From the NCBI RefSeq assembly GCF_001423885.1, contig NZ_LMPP01000002.1:842355-906354 (forward strand): 64,000 nt of DNA. The letters run 5' to 3'. This stretch comes from Rathayibacter sp. Leaf185. GTDB lineage: Bacteria; Actinomycetota; Actinomycetes; Actinomycetales; Microbacteriaceae. Within the stretch, counting starts at the first letter, position 1. Each line of letters begins with the position of its first letter. Under the pieces are notes generated by a model. The model had not been told where the DNA came from, searched no databases, and saw only the letters and a list, made by a program, of their open reading frames with translations. Position numbers and translations under genes: made by a program. This document shows positions 23,715 through 33,200 of this stretch, in pieces.

Positions 23715-25211
23715 TCAGCCGCCCAGGCGCGCCATCCACTCCTCGATGGCGTCGGCCGAGCGGGGGATGCCGGCCGAGAGGTTCTCGGCGCCGTCGGCCG
23801 TCACGAGCACGTCGTCCTCGATCCGGACGCCGATCCCGCGCAGCTCCTCGGGCACGGTGAGGTCGTCGGGCTGGAAGTAGAGGCCGGGCTCGATCGTGAA
23901 GACCATGCCCTCCTCGATCACGCCGTCGATGTACATCTCGCGGCGCGCCTTCGCGCAGTCGTGCACGTCGAGCCCGAGGTGGTGGCTGGTGCCGTGCACC
24001 ATGTAGCGGCGGTGCTGCTGGTTGTCGGTCTCCAGAGCCTCCTCGGCGCTGACGGGCAGCAGACCCCACTCCGCGGTGCGGCGCGCGATGACCGCCATCG
24101 CGGCGGCGTGCACCTCGCGGAACCGGATGCCGGGCCGGACGATCGCGAACGCGGCATCGGCCGCCTCCCGCACCGTCTCGTGCACCCGGCGCTGCGCCTC
24201 GCTGTAGTGGCCGTCGACAGGGAAGGTGCGGGTGATGTCGGCGGTGTAGTAGCTCTCCTGCTCGACTCCCGCGTCGAGCAGCACCAGGTCGCCGGGCCGC
24301 ACGGGTCCGTCGTTGCGAGTCCAGTGCAGGATGCACGCGTGCGTTCCGGCGGCGGCGATCGTGTCGTAGCCGACCGCGTTGCCGTCGGCCCGCGCCCGGC
24401 CGTTGAAGACGCCCTCGATCAGGCGCTCGCCGCGCTCGTGGGCGGTGATGCGGGGCAGATCGGAGAGGACGTCCTCGAAACCCCGCGCGGTCGCGGCGAC
24501 GGCGGCGCGGAGCTCGGCGATCTCGTACTCGTCCTTGACCAGGCGCAGCTCGGAGAGGTCGCGCTCGAGGGCGCCGTCGCGGTCGTGGGCCGGCACGCGG
24601 GCGGCGACCAGCGGGTCGGCCTCGCGCAGCAGCGCGACGGGCACGCCACCGGCGTCGAGCACGGCGTCCAGGTCGTCGATGCCGCGGGCCTCGAGACCGA
24701 GATCGCTCGACACCTGCGCCAGCGAGGGCCGGGGTCCGATCCAGAACTCGCCGATCTCGGGGTTGGCGTAGAACTCGTCGGAGTCGCGGCCGGCCCGCTC
24801 GCGGAAGTACAGCGTCGCAGTGTGGCCGGACTCGCCCGGCTCGAGCACGAGCACGGCGCCCGGCTCGGAGTCGGCGCCCCAGCCGGTGAGCCAGGTGAAG
24901 GCCGAGTGCGCGCGGAACGGGTAGTCGGTGTCGTTCGCGCGCTGCTTCAGACGCCCCGCGGGGACGATGACGCGGACGCCGGTGTGCAGCGCCGAGAGGC
25001 GGGCGCGGCGCTGGGCTGCGAACGCGGCCTGCTCGCGCGGCTCGGGCAGGGTCTCGGCGCGCTCGGCCCAGCCGGAGGCGATGAAATCGCGGAAGCGGTC
25101 GGAAGCGGGGGTCGTCGACCGGTTCGCCGTCGCGCGCGGCGTCGGTGCGGCGGCGGGGTCGGGGGTGAAGCTGGCGGCGGTCTGGCGGTCCGTATCGGTC
25201 ATGACGACCAT
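23715..25211 (-). CDS. pepP: Aminopeptidase P (Xaa-Pro aminopeptidase)
   Basis: Cytosolic metallopeptidase of 498 residues removing N-terminal residues before proline. It has an N-terminal creatinase-like domain (AMP_N, DYPFRAHSAFTWLTGW) and a pita-bread domain with the five metal ligands: Asp in VLLDAGVEQESYYTADITRTF (two Asp), His in GTSHHLGLDVHD, Glu in FTIEPGLYF, and Glu in RIEDDVLV. A 50-residue Thr/Ala/Pro-rich N-terminal extension precedes the domains. Start ATG 25211 fits GGAGGAGG just upstream; ATG 25202 is possible. It lies 28 bases downstream of the EEP gene on the same strand. Confidence 0.9.
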   Translation of the reverse strand: MVVMTDTDRQTAASFTPDPAAAPTPRATANRSTTPASDRFRDFIASGWAERAETLPEPREQAAFAAQRRARLSALHTGVRVIVPAGRLKQRANDTDYPFRAHSAFTWLTGWGADSEPGAVLVLEPGESGHTATLYFRERAGRDSDEFYANPEIGEFWIGPRPSLAQVSSDLGLEARGIDDLDAVLDAGGVPVALLREADPLVAARVPAHDRDGALERDLSELRLVKDEYEIAELRAAVAATARGFEDVLSDLPRITAHERGERLIEGVFNGRARADGNAVGYDTIAAAGTHACILHWTRNDGPVRPGDLVLLDAGVEQESYYTADITRTFPVDGHYSEAQRRVHETVREAADAAFAIVRPGIRFREVHAAAMAVIARRTAEWGLLPVSAEEALETDNQQHRRYMVHGTSHHLGLDVHDCAKARREMYIDGVIEEGMVFTIEPGLYFQPDDLTVPEELRGIGVRIEDDVLVTADGAENLSAGIPRSADAIEEWMARLGG

Positions 25212-25239
25212 TGTCCTCCTCCGCGATTCGTCCCGATCG

Positions 25240-26259
25240 CTAGGACGAGTCCTTGACCATCCCGCGCACCGAGAGCTGGGCGAGGACCGGACGGTGGTCG
25301 CTCCCGTCGTCGTCGTGGTCCTCGAGGACGACGTAGCCGGACACGTCCCAGCGGCCCGAGAAGAGGACATGGTCGATCGACGCACCGAGCTCCGCCGGGA
25401 GCGACGTGGGCCAGGTCCCGAGGGCCGCCGCGTTCGCGAGGGCACCGGAGTCGGAGCAGGCACCCAGATCGGCCGTGCCGGGGATCCCGCTCCAGTGATC
25501 GAGCGTCGAGTTGAGGTCACCGAGCACCACGACGTCGTCCTCGGTGCTGCACAGCGCGGCGAGGCGGTTGAGGTCGCTGCTCCAGTCGTCCATCACCCCG
25601 GGGATCGGCGGGACCGCGTGCACGGCCGCGATGACGGGCCGGTCGGGGGTGTCGGGGCGCGCGACGAGGGAGGGGTACGTCCCGGTGGGGACGGTCTCGG
25701 CGTCGACGGCGTAGGTGCCGAGGGAGGAGCCGAGCAGGAGCGCCGTCCCCGCGATGCCCGCATCGCCGACGGCGTAGTGCAGAGTCATCGGCAGACCCGC
25801 TGCACCGAGCGCGTCGGCGACCCCCTGCGCCGTCTCCTGCGACACCTCGACAAGGGCGAGGGCGTCGACGGCGTTCTCGGTCGCCACCGAGGCGATCGTC
25901 TCGACCGGGACCGTGTCGAGCACGTTCCAGCTGAGCACGCGGAGATCGGCGAGCCGGTGGGCGCGCGGAGGTGCGGCGTCGAAGCCGCGGACGGCCTGGA
26001 GGCCGGCGAGCACGAGTGCGAAGGCCAGCCCGAGGGCGCCGAGAGCGAGCGCGAGTCGGCGGATCGGGCGGACGAGAACCGCGATGACGACGAGGACGAC
26101 CGCGACTCCGACCGCCGCGAGGGCGGTGGCCAGCCGGAACGACACGAGCTGGGCGAAGGGCGCCTCACGGACGATCCCGAAGAAACCGGGGGCCGCCGCC
26201 ACGATCAGCACGATCGCCACCACGGCCGCCACCGCGAACTTCACCAGTCTCGTCCCCAT
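25240..26259 (-). CDS. Membrane-anchored endonuclease/exonuclease/phosphatase family protein
   Basis: A 339-residue protein with about three N-terminal membrane helices (residues 5-28, 38-63, 70-90), then an extracytoplasmic EEP domain. Hallmarks are LRVLSWNVLDTV near 107, ALALVEVSQET (metal Glu), VVLGDLNSTLDHW near 247, SIDHVLFSG near 292 and GSDHRPVLAQ near 322. EEP members hydrolyse phosphodiesters in nucleic acids or lipids; the substrate is unknown and an outside location would fit a secreted nuclease or lipid phosphodiesterase. ATG 26259 follows TAACCT (minus strand) by eight bases. Confidence 0.85.
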   Translation of the reverse strand: MGTRLVKFAVAAVVAIVLIVAAAPGFFGIVREAPFAQLVSFRLATALAAVGVAVVLVVIAVLVRPIRRLALALGALGLAFALVLAGLQAVRGFDAAPPRAHRLADLRVLSWNVLDTVPVETIASVATENAVDALALVEVSQETAQGVADALGAAGLPMTLHYAVGDAGIAGTALLLGSSLGTYAVDAETVPTGTYPSLVARPDTPDRPVIAAVHAVPPIPGVMDDWSSDLNRLAALCSTEDDVVVLGDLNSTLDHWSGIPGTADLGACSDSGALANAAALGTWPTSLPAELGASIDHVLFSGRWDVSGYVVLEDHDDDGSDHRPVLAQLSVRGMVKDSS

Positions 26260-26309
26260 CCCGGCTCAGGTTAGGGCATCCAGGCCCCGGGAGCCTGCCG
26301 GCGCGCGTC

Positions 26310-26315
26310 TACGAT
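26310..26315 (+). promoter_or_regulatory. -10 element for PHP gene (leaderless)
   Basis: TACGAT ends seven bases before ATG 26323. This decides the start: an ATG at 26314 overlaps the hexamer and could not be leaderless from it. Confidence 0.5.
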
Positions 26316-26322
26316 GGCTGGC

Positions 26323-27162
26323 ATGCATGACGCCGGAGGCCGATTCGACCTCCACACCCACTCCCTCGTCTCCGACGGCACGGAGCCGCCCGAGGTGCTG
26401 GTGCGAGCGGCCGCGGCGGCCGGTCTCGCCGGTGTGGCGCTGACGGACCACGACTCGACGGCCGGCTGGCCGGCGGCGATCGCTGCGGCGGAGGACGCCG
26501 GGATCGAGCTCGTCCCGGGCATGGAGCTGTCGTCGCGGGCGGGCTGGGCCAGCGTCCACGTGCTCGCCTACCTCGTCGATCCGGAGGATCCCGGCCTCCT
26601 CGCCGAGACCACCCGCATCCGCTCGGAGCGGGTGCATCGCGCCGAGGCGATCGTGACCGCGATCGGCGCCGACTACGACCTGACCTGGGACGACGTCCTC
26701 GCACAGACGAGCCCCGGAGCGACGATCGGGCGCCCGCACATCGCGGACGCGCTCGTCGCCCGGGGGCTCGCGACCGATCGCTCCGCCGCCTTCGCAGGGA
26801 TCCTCGACTGGCGCGGCGGCTACTTCCAGCCCCACTACGCGCCGGAACCGCTGGAGGCCGTCCGCCTGGTGCGCGCCGCAGGCGGAGTCCCCGTGATCGC
26901 GCACCCGGCCGCGAGCTCCCGCGGGATCGCCGTCGAGCGGATGCTGCCCGAGCTCGTCGACGCCGGGCTGTTCGGGCTCGAGGTCGAGCACCGCGAGAAC
27001 ACGGCGGACGGCAAGCGGAGGCTCCGCGAGCTCGCCGAGCGCTACTCGCTCGTCACCACGGGCTCGAGCGACTACCACGGCACGGGCAAGCCGAACCGGC
27101 TCGGCGAGAACACGACTGATCGGGCGACGGTCGACGCGATCCGCGCCTCCGCAGGCCGCTGA
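26323..27162 (+). CDS. PHP-domain phosphoesterase
   Basis: Cytosolic metal-dependent phosphoesterase of 279 residues, of the TrpH/RNase AM-like group that hydrolyses 3',5'-nucleotide bisphosphates or short RNA 5' ends. PHP motifs: FDLHTHSLVSDGT (motif 1), GVALTDHDSTAGW (motif 2), GMELSSRAGWASVHVLAY (motif 3), RPHIADAL, VIAHPAAS and, at the end, TTGSSDYHGTGKPN (motif 4). All expected His/Asp/Glu ligands are visible. Start chosen at ATG 26323 from the -10 spacing; ATG 26314 would add three residues. Divergent from the EEP gene with only 63 bases between starts; ends against a shared terminator. Confidence 0.88.
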   Translation: MHDAGGRFDLHTHSLVSDGTEPPEVLVRAAAAAGLAGVALTDHDSTAGWPAAIAAAEDAGIELVPGMELSSRAGWASVHVLAYLVDPEDPGLLAETTRIRSERVHRAEAIVTAIGADYDLTWDDVLAQTSPGATIGRPHIADALVARGLATDRSAAFAGILDWRGGYFQPHYAPEPLEAVRLVRAAGGVPVIAHPAASSRGIAVERMLPELVDAGLFGLEVEHRENTADGKRRLRELAERYSLVTTGSSDYHGTGKPNRLGENTTDRATVDAIRASAGR

Positions 27163-27163
27163 T

Positions 27164-27189
27164 CCGCCCCGCGATGTCTCGCGGGGCGG
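27164..27189. terminator. Bidirectional hairpin between convergent genes
   Basis: A perfect 11-bp stem (27164-27174 with 27179-27189) and a TGTC loop lie between the PHP gene and the DEAD-box helicase gene, which converge here. It should end transcription from both sides. Confidence 0.7.
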
Positions 27190-27198
27190 GTCGACGGG

Positions 27199-28623
27199 TC
27201 ACGCCTGGGTGTCGGGGCGCGGAGCGCGGTTGCGCGAGCGGGTGCGGCGGCGCGGCGCGCTGTTGCCGTCGTGGTGCTCCTTGCTCTCGCTCGAGGGCGC
27301 CGGGCCGGTCTGCGGCGCGGCGACGTCGGCGCTGCGGCGACGAGGCTCGCGCTGACGGCTCGAGCGCTCGGGGCGCGCATCGGCCTTCGCCTCGGCGGGG
27401 ATCGGGGTCGGCTTGAGGCGGCCCTTCGTCCCGACGGGGATGTCGAGGTCGGTGTAGAGGTGCGGCGACGACGAGTAGGTCTCGACCGGGTCGGGCTGGC
27501 CGAACTCGAGAGCGCGGTTGATGAGGGCCCACTTGTGCAGGTCCTCCCAGTCGACGAAGGTCACGGCGATGCCGGTCTTGCCGGCGCGGCCGGTGCGGCC
27601 GACGCGGTGCAGATAGGTCTGGTCGTCGTCGGGGATCGTGTGGTTGATGACGTGGGTGACGTCGTTCACGTCGATGCCGCGCGCCGCCACGTCCGTCGCG
27701 ATGAGGATGTCCTTCTTGCCGGCCTTGAACGCGGCCATCGCCCGCTCGCGCTGCTCCTGGTTGAGGTCGCCGTGCACGGCAGCGGCGTTGAAGCCCCGGT
27801 CGTTCAGCTCCTCGACGATGCGGGCGGCCGCGCGCTTGGTGCGGGTGAAGATCACGGTCTTGCCGCGACCCTCCGACTGCAGGATGCGCGCGATGACCTC
27901 GTCCTTGTCGAGCGAGTGCGCCCGGTAGACGATGTGCTTGATGTTGGCCTGCGTGATGCCCTCGTCGGGGTCGGTCGCGCGGATGTGGATGGGCCGGTTC
28001 ATGAAGCGCCGCGCGAGCGCGACGATCGCGCCGGGCATCGTCGCCGAGAAGAGCATGGTGTGCCGGGTGGCGGGGGTCTGGGCGAAGAGCTTCTCGATGT
28101 CCGAGAGGAAGCCGAGGTCGAGCATCTTGTCGGCCTCGTCGAGCACCATCACCTGCACGTTCGCGAGTGAGAGCAGGCGCTGGCCGGCGAGGTCGAGGAG
28201 GCGACCCGGCGTGCCGACGACGATCTGGGCCCCGGCCTTCAGCTGCTCGATCTGGCCCTCGTAGGCCTTGCCGCCGTAGATCGAGACGATCTTGGTCGGC
28301 CGGTTCGACGCGGCCAGCTCGATGTCCTCCGTCACCTGGACGGCGAGCTCGCGCGTCGGCACGACGATGAGCGCCTTGACGCCGGGCTCGGGGTCGGTGC
28401 CGAGCGCCTGGATGAGGGGGAGCCCGAAGCCGAAGGTCTTGCCGGTGCCGGTCTTGGCCTGGCCGATGATGTCCTGCTTCTGCAGGGCCAGGGGGATCGT
28501 CTGCTCCTGGATGGGGAACGGCTCGAGGATGCCCTTCGAGGCGAGGGCGGCGACGATGTCGTCGTCGATGTTCAGATCGGAGAATGTCACGGAGGTGAGC
28601 GCCTTACGTCTTGTACGGTCCAC
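27199..28623 (-). CDS. DEAD-box RNA helicase
   Basis: Cytosolic ATP-dependent RNA helicase (RhlE/CsdA type), 474 residues. In order: Q motif (FPIQEQTIPLAL), Walker A AKTGTGKT near 57, PTRELA, TPGRLLD, VLDEADKML (DEAD), FSATMP, ATDVAARGID, and HRVGRTGRAGKTG. The C-terminal 95 residues are basic and disordered (Arg/Ser/Pro rich), a common RNA-binding tail. The start is uncertain: GTG 28623 gives this form; GTG 28590 would remove 11 residues and begin at the more usual VTFSDLNID. Together with the ferritin-like gene and DUF3107 it matches the Rv3211-Rv3208A neighbourhood of mycobacteria, from memory. Confidence 0.9.
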   Translation of the reverse strand: MDRTRRKALTSVTFSDLNIDDDIVAALASKGILEPFPIQEQTIPLALQKQDIIGQAKTGTGKTFGFGLPLIQALGTDPEPGVKALIVVPTRELAVQVTEDIELAASNRPTKIVSIYGGKAYEGQIEQLKAGAQIVVGTPGRLLDLAGQRLLSLANVQVMVLDEADKMLDLGFLSDIEKLFAQTPATRHTMLFSATMPGAIVALARRFMNRPIHIRATDPDEGITQANIKHIVYRAHSLDKDEVIARILQSEGRGKTVIFTRTKRAAARIVEELNDRGFNAAAVHGDLNQEQRERAMAAFKAGKKDILIATDVAARGIDVNDVTHVINHTIPDDDQTYLHRVGRTGRAGKTGIAVTFVDWEDLHKWALINRALEFGQPDPVETYSSSPHLYTDLDIPVGTKGRLKPTPIPAEAKADARPERSSRQREPRRRSADVAAPQTGPAPSSESKEHHDGNSAPRRRTRSRNRAPRPDTQA

Positions 28624-28731
28624 GCCCTGTACGACTCCGGGCGCTTAGGCCACCGATCCAGCGCCGGTGACGTCCCGGCGAGTCTACCGGCACCCGCCTC
28701 CGGGGGCCCGGAGGACGCCTCCGACGCGCTC

Positions 28732-28737
28732 TACACT
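28732..28737 (+). promoter_or_regulatory. -10 element for ferritin-like gene (leaderless)
   Basis: TACACT with six bases between it and the ATG at 28744; no Shine-Dalgarno sequence is present. Confidence 0.5.
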
Positions 28738-28743
28738 GATCGG

Positions 28744-29463
28744 ATGGCACCCTGGTTCCGACGTCGACGTCCCGCCGGAGACCTCCCGCGCCTCACCCCC
28801 CGCGGCGAGTCCTCGACCAAGCGCGACCGCGTGGATCTCGCCGATCTGACCCCCGAGGTGCTGCCCTACCTCGGTCAGGTGGCCTACCTCCAGTTGGCGA
28901 TCTTCGAGGCGCTGGCCCGTGCGGTCGCCTCGACGGACGACCTCGCCGACAAGGAGGCGATCTCGGCGGCCGCCGGCACCGCGCTCGCCAAGCACCACGC
29001 CGTCGTCGCGGAGCTGCGCCGCCGCGAGGTCGAGCCCGGGGAGGCGATGGCGCCGTTCCGGCCCGCGATCGACACCTTCGAGCACCTCACGCGCGGTGCC
29101 GATCTGCACGAGACGCTGTTGTCGGCGTACATCACCGCGGGACTGCTCGACGACTTCTTCATCCGCCTCACCGGCGGCCTGCCCAACGACGTCGGGCCCC
29201 GCATCGCGCAGACCCTCGGAGCCGACACCGGCGTCGAGGGGCTCATCACGATCCTCCGCCGCGAGATCGCCGCCGACGACCGGCTCGGGTCGCGCCTGGC
29301 CGTCTGGGGGCGCCGCCTGGTCGGCGACACGCTGCTGGTCGCGCGCTCGGCGCTGATGGGCTCGGGCAACCAGGTGTCGGACGAGTCGCGCATCGAGCCG
29401 GTGTTCACCGAGCTGATCGCCTCGCACACCCGGCGGATGGACGCACTCGGCCTGACGGCCTGA
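28744..29463 (+). CDS. Ferritin-like fold protein
   Basis: A 239-residue cytosolic helical protein, conserved in actinobacteria beside the RhlE-type helicase, and assigned in databases to a ferritin-like or MiaE-like fold. Residues 35-230 form four to five helices; candidate metal residues include Glu and His pairs in KEAISAAAGTALAKHHAVV, DTFEHLTRGADLHETLLS and LRREIAADD. No canonical ExxH pair set for rubrerythrins stands out, so metal binding is not certain. Function unknown. The mRNA appears leaderless. Confidence 0.75.
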   Translation: MAPWFRRRRPAGDLPRLTPRGESSTKRDRVDLADLTPEVLPYLGQVAYLQLAIFEALARAVASTDDLADKEAISAAAGTALAKHHAVVAELRRREVEPGEAMAPFRPAIDTFEHLTRGADLHETLLSAYITAGLLDDFFIRLTGGLPNDVGPRIAQTLGADTGVEGLITILRREIAADDRLGSRLAVWGRRLVGDTLLVARSALMGSGNQVSDESRIEPVFTELIASHTRRMDALGLTA

Positions 29464-29514
29464 CGGCGGGGGCCCGTCGATCGGGGCCTCCGCCGTCGAC
29501 ATCGTGGCGTCGGG

Positions 29515-29817
29515 CTAGGGAGCGATCCGGCCCGCCAGCATCGCCTCGAGCGAGGCGTCGTCGCGGCGCGCGCGAGCGCTGCCGAGGCGCAGGTCGACGA
29601 GGAGCACGGCGACCGCCGCGACGACCAGGGTGATCACCCAGATCAGCCCGCCGTCCCATGCCAGCCCGGCCCAGGTCAGCGCGACCCACACGGCCGCCGC
29701 GACGATCCCGCCGATCGCGGGGACCAGAGCGGAGCCGTGCAGGTGACGGTGCGGGAGCGCATACCGCGCGGCGAGCCCGAGGAGCACGCCGCCGAGGGTG
29801 ATGAAGAGGAGTTCCAT
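29515..29817 (-). CDS. Small membrane protein
   Basis: A 100-residue integral membrane protein with three predicted helices (about 3-18, 28-50 and 56-76), a His-rich loop ARYALPHRHLHGS and a basic cytosolic tail GSARARRDDASLEAML. No family recognised. It lies 21 bases after DUF3107 on the same strand, so the two form a small operon. The ATG at 29817 is supported by GGGGCGAG just upstream, a weak site. Confidence 0.75.
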   Translation of the reverse strand: MELLFITLGGVLLGLAARYALPHRHLHGSALVPAIGGIVAAAVWVALTWAGLAWDGGLIWVITLVVAAVAVLLVDLRLGSARARRDDASLEAMLAGRIAP

Positions 29818-29838
29818 GGCTCGCCCCGGCGCGAGGGG

Positions 29839-30063
29839 CTAGGCGACGAAGCCGACGCGGCGGGACTCCTCGGAGCCGACCTCGACGAAGGCGATGGTCT
29901 CGGTCGGGATGATGTAGATCTTCCCCTTCTCGTCGCGCAGGCGGAGGACCTTGGTGCCGGCCTCGAGGGCGGTGGTCACCGTCTTCTCGACCTCGGTCAC
30001 GGACATCGAGGACTCGAAGTTGAGCTCGCGCGGGGTGTTGACGATTCCGATACGGATTTCCAC
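29839..30063 (-). CDS. DUF3107 family protein (TB9.4-like)
   Basis: A 74-residue actinobacterial protein matching DUF3107: VEIRIGIVNTPRELNFESSM, VEKTVTTAL and a C-terminal KIYIIPTETIAFVEVG. Mycobacterial Rv3208A (TB9.4) is the best-known member, from memory; it lies near a helicase and a ferritin-like gene, as here. Function unknown; the small beta-alpha pattern suggests a binding module. The start is GTG 30063, with AAAGG eight bases upstream. It is divergent from adnA. Confidence 0.88.
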   Translation of the reverse strand: MEIRIGIVNTPRELNFESSMSVTEVEKTVTTALEAGTKVLRLRDEKGKIYIIPTETIAFVEVGSEESRRVGFVA

Positions 30064-30199
30064 CAGCAGTGCCTTTCGGGAGGGGATGTGCTGTCACGAT
30101 ACGGCACCGGGTGGAGGCGCCGACGCGGGTTTCGCGCTGAGCGGATAGGCCGTCGGGCAGGGGCCCCCGGGTCGGGCGGAGAGTGTCGGAGGTCTTCGT

Positions 30200-30205
30200 T
30201 AGCGT
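30200..30205 (+). promoter_or_regulatory. -10 element for adnA (leaderless)
   Basis: TAGCGT with six bases between it and GTG 30212; there is no Shine-Dalgarno sequence. Confidence 0.4.
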
Positions 30206-30211
30206 GGTCGC

Positions 30212-33200
30212 GTGACTGCTCCCGGATCTCCGATCGCCCCCTCCGCGCAGCCCCTCGCGGGCTCCGCGCCGGGGGTGCTCGACGCGTCGCAGCGCGCGGT
30301 GCTCGAGCTCCCGGAGGGGCGCAGCGCCGCGGTCCTCGGGGCGCCGGGGTCGGGGAAGACCACCACGATCGTCGAGCTCGTCGCCGAGAGGGTGCTCGAG
30401 CGCGGCTACGCACCGGAGTCGGTCGTGGTGCTCGCCGCCAGCCGCACCGCGGCGACGGCGCTGCGCGACGTGCTGGCGCTGAGGCTCGACGTGCCGACCA
30501 GGGGACCCCTGGCGCGGACCGCGACCTCCTTGGCGTTCGAGGCCGTGACGGCCTCCGCGAAGGAGCGGGGGACCGAGCGGCCGACCCTCCTCACCGGCGG
30601 CGAGCAGGACGCCCTGCTCTCCGAGCTGATCGAGGGGCACCTCGAGGACGGCACGGGTCCCCGGTGGCCCGATGAGTTCACCCCCGAGGTGCTCCGGCTC
30701 CGCACCTTCCGCACCGAGCTCCGCGAGTTCGGGATGCGGGCGACCGAGCACGGGCTCGACTCCACTTCTGTGCGCGCGCTCGCCGTCGATGCCGACCGCG
30801 GCGAGTGGTCGGCGGCCGCGGCGGTCCTCGACGAGCTCCGCGACGTCGTCGACTGGATGACGCCTGAGGCCGGCACCCGGCTCGACGCGGCCGAGTTCGC
30901 GGCGTTCGCGGCCGAGGCGATCCGCTCCGGCGGCGGAGGCGAGCGCATCACGGCGCTCCGCCTCGTGGTGGTGGACGACATGCAGGAGGCGAGCGAGTCG
31001 ACCGTCGTGCTGCTGCGGGCGCTCGCCGAGCGCGGCGTGACGGTGATCGCCTTCGGCGACCCCGACGTGGCGACGAGCGCGTACCGCGGGGCCGCCTCCG
31101 ACACCCTCGGCCGCTTCGCGAGCAGCATCGGCGTGCGCGACGCCGAGACGCTGGTGCTCGGCCGGGTGCACCGCCACACCGCGGCGCTGCGCTCGCTCGT
31201 CTCCGGAGCGACGCAGCGCATCGGCACCGCGGCGGCCGGTCGGCAGCGCGCTGCTGTGGCCGAGTCCGATCCCGAGGGTGCACCGGCGCCGGTCCTGGTG
31301 CTCCACGCACCGACGCCCGCGCGCGAGGCGGCGACGATCGCCAGGCTCCTGCGCGAGCGACGGCTGCGCGACGCCGTGCCGTGGCGGCGGATGGCGGTCG
31401 TCGTCCGCTCCGGCGCGGCGGTGCAGCCGCTCGTCAAGGCGCTCGCGGTCGCCGAGGTGCCCACGCGCTCGGTGCTGGCGGGCCGGGCCCTCCGCGACGA
31501 CCACGCCGCGAGATCACTGCTGGTGCTCGTGGGCGTCGCGATCGGCGAGCGTCCGCTCGACGCCGAGCTGGCGGCGGAGCTGCTGCTCGGACCGTTCGGC
31601 GGGGTCGACCGGCTCGGTCTGCGGCGACTCCGGCTGGCTTTGCGCGCCGAGGAGCTCGCGGGCGACGGGATCCGCGCGAGCGATCCGCTCCTGGTCGAGG
31701 CGCTGTCGGCCCCCGGCCGCTTCGCCACCATCGACTCCGCGCCCGCGCGTCAGGCCGAGCGCCTCGCGGTCTCGATCGACAGGGTGCGGCGCCTGCACGA
31801 CGAGGGGGGATCGATCGAGGAGCTGCTGTGGTCGGCCTGGGAGTCGAGCAGGGTGGCGTCGTCGTGGCGCGAGCTCTCGCTCGGCACGGGGCTGACCGCC
31901 GCCGAGGCGAACCGCAACCTCGACGGAGTCGTCGCCCTCTTCAGCGCCGCGCGGCGCTTCGTCGAGCGCGCCGCGGGCGACTCCGCTGCCGCCTTCGTCA
32001 CCGAGGTCCTCGAGGCCGAGGTGCCGGAGGACTCGCTCGCACCCCGGTCCGTCGAGGACGCGGTGCTGATCGGCACACCGTCCTCGGTCGTCGGGCTCGA
32101 GTTCGACGTGGTCGTGATCGCGCGCCTCCAGGACGGCGTCTGGCCGAACCTCCGCCAGCGCGGCTCGCTCCTCGATCCCGACGGGCTGATCCGCGCCTCC
32201 CGCGGCGAGGGCGGCCTGCCGCTCGACGCCCGCAAGGCGACGCTCGACGACGAGCTGCGCATGTTCGCCCTCGCCGCCTCCCGCGCCCGGCGCCAGCTGG
32301 TGCTGAGCGCGGTCGCGGGGGAGGACGAGACGCCGTCCCTCTTCTTCCGTCTGACGCCTCCCGACGCGCCGCGGCTGGACGCCGCCTCGGCCGTGCCGCT
32401 GACGCTCCGGGGAGCCGTCGCTGGCCTGCGCCGCACCTCGACGACGCCGAACGCGGTGGACGCCCCCTCGGCGATCCGGGGGCTGCGCGCTCTGGCGCTC
32501 GCCGAGGTCGCCGGCGCCGATCCCTCCTCCTGGTACGGCGTGCTCGAGCCGTCCACGAGCGAGCCGCTGTTCGATCTCGACGACCCCGAGCGGCCCGTCT
32601 CCGTCTCCCCCAGTCGTCTCGAGGCCTTCGAGAAGTCGCCGCTCGACTGGTTCGTCGACGCGGTGTCGGGATCGACTACCAGCACCGCGATGGGCGTGGG
32701 CACCCTGGTGCACTGGGTTCTCGAGAACGCCGCGGTGCCCGACACCGAGGCGCTGTGGTCGGCGCTCGAGGCGCGCTGGCCCGAGCTGGTCTTCGAGTCG
32801 CCGTGGCTCGGGGAGCGGCAGAAGCGCCTCACCCGCCGCCTCGTCGAGGGGCTCGCGGACTACCTCGTCGACTTCGAGCGCGCGGGAGGCGAGGTCCTCG
32901 GCCGCGAGCAGCAGTTCGAGATCGAGGTGCCGCCGGCGCGGGTGCGCGGCTCGATCGACAGGGTCGAGCGCGACCGCGACGGAGCGGTGACGATCGTCGA
33001 CCTCAAGACGGGGCGCAGCGTCCCTCGGCAGGCCGACATCGCCGAGCACGCGCAGCTCGGCAGCTACCAGCTGGCCGTCGCGAGCGGCGCGATCGAGGCG
33101 GCGGGGTCGGCGGCCGAGGGCGGAGCCAAGCTCCTCTTCGTCGCCAAGGGCGTCCGCGGCAGGACCTACCGCGAGGTCGAGCAGCCGCGCTTCGGCGAGG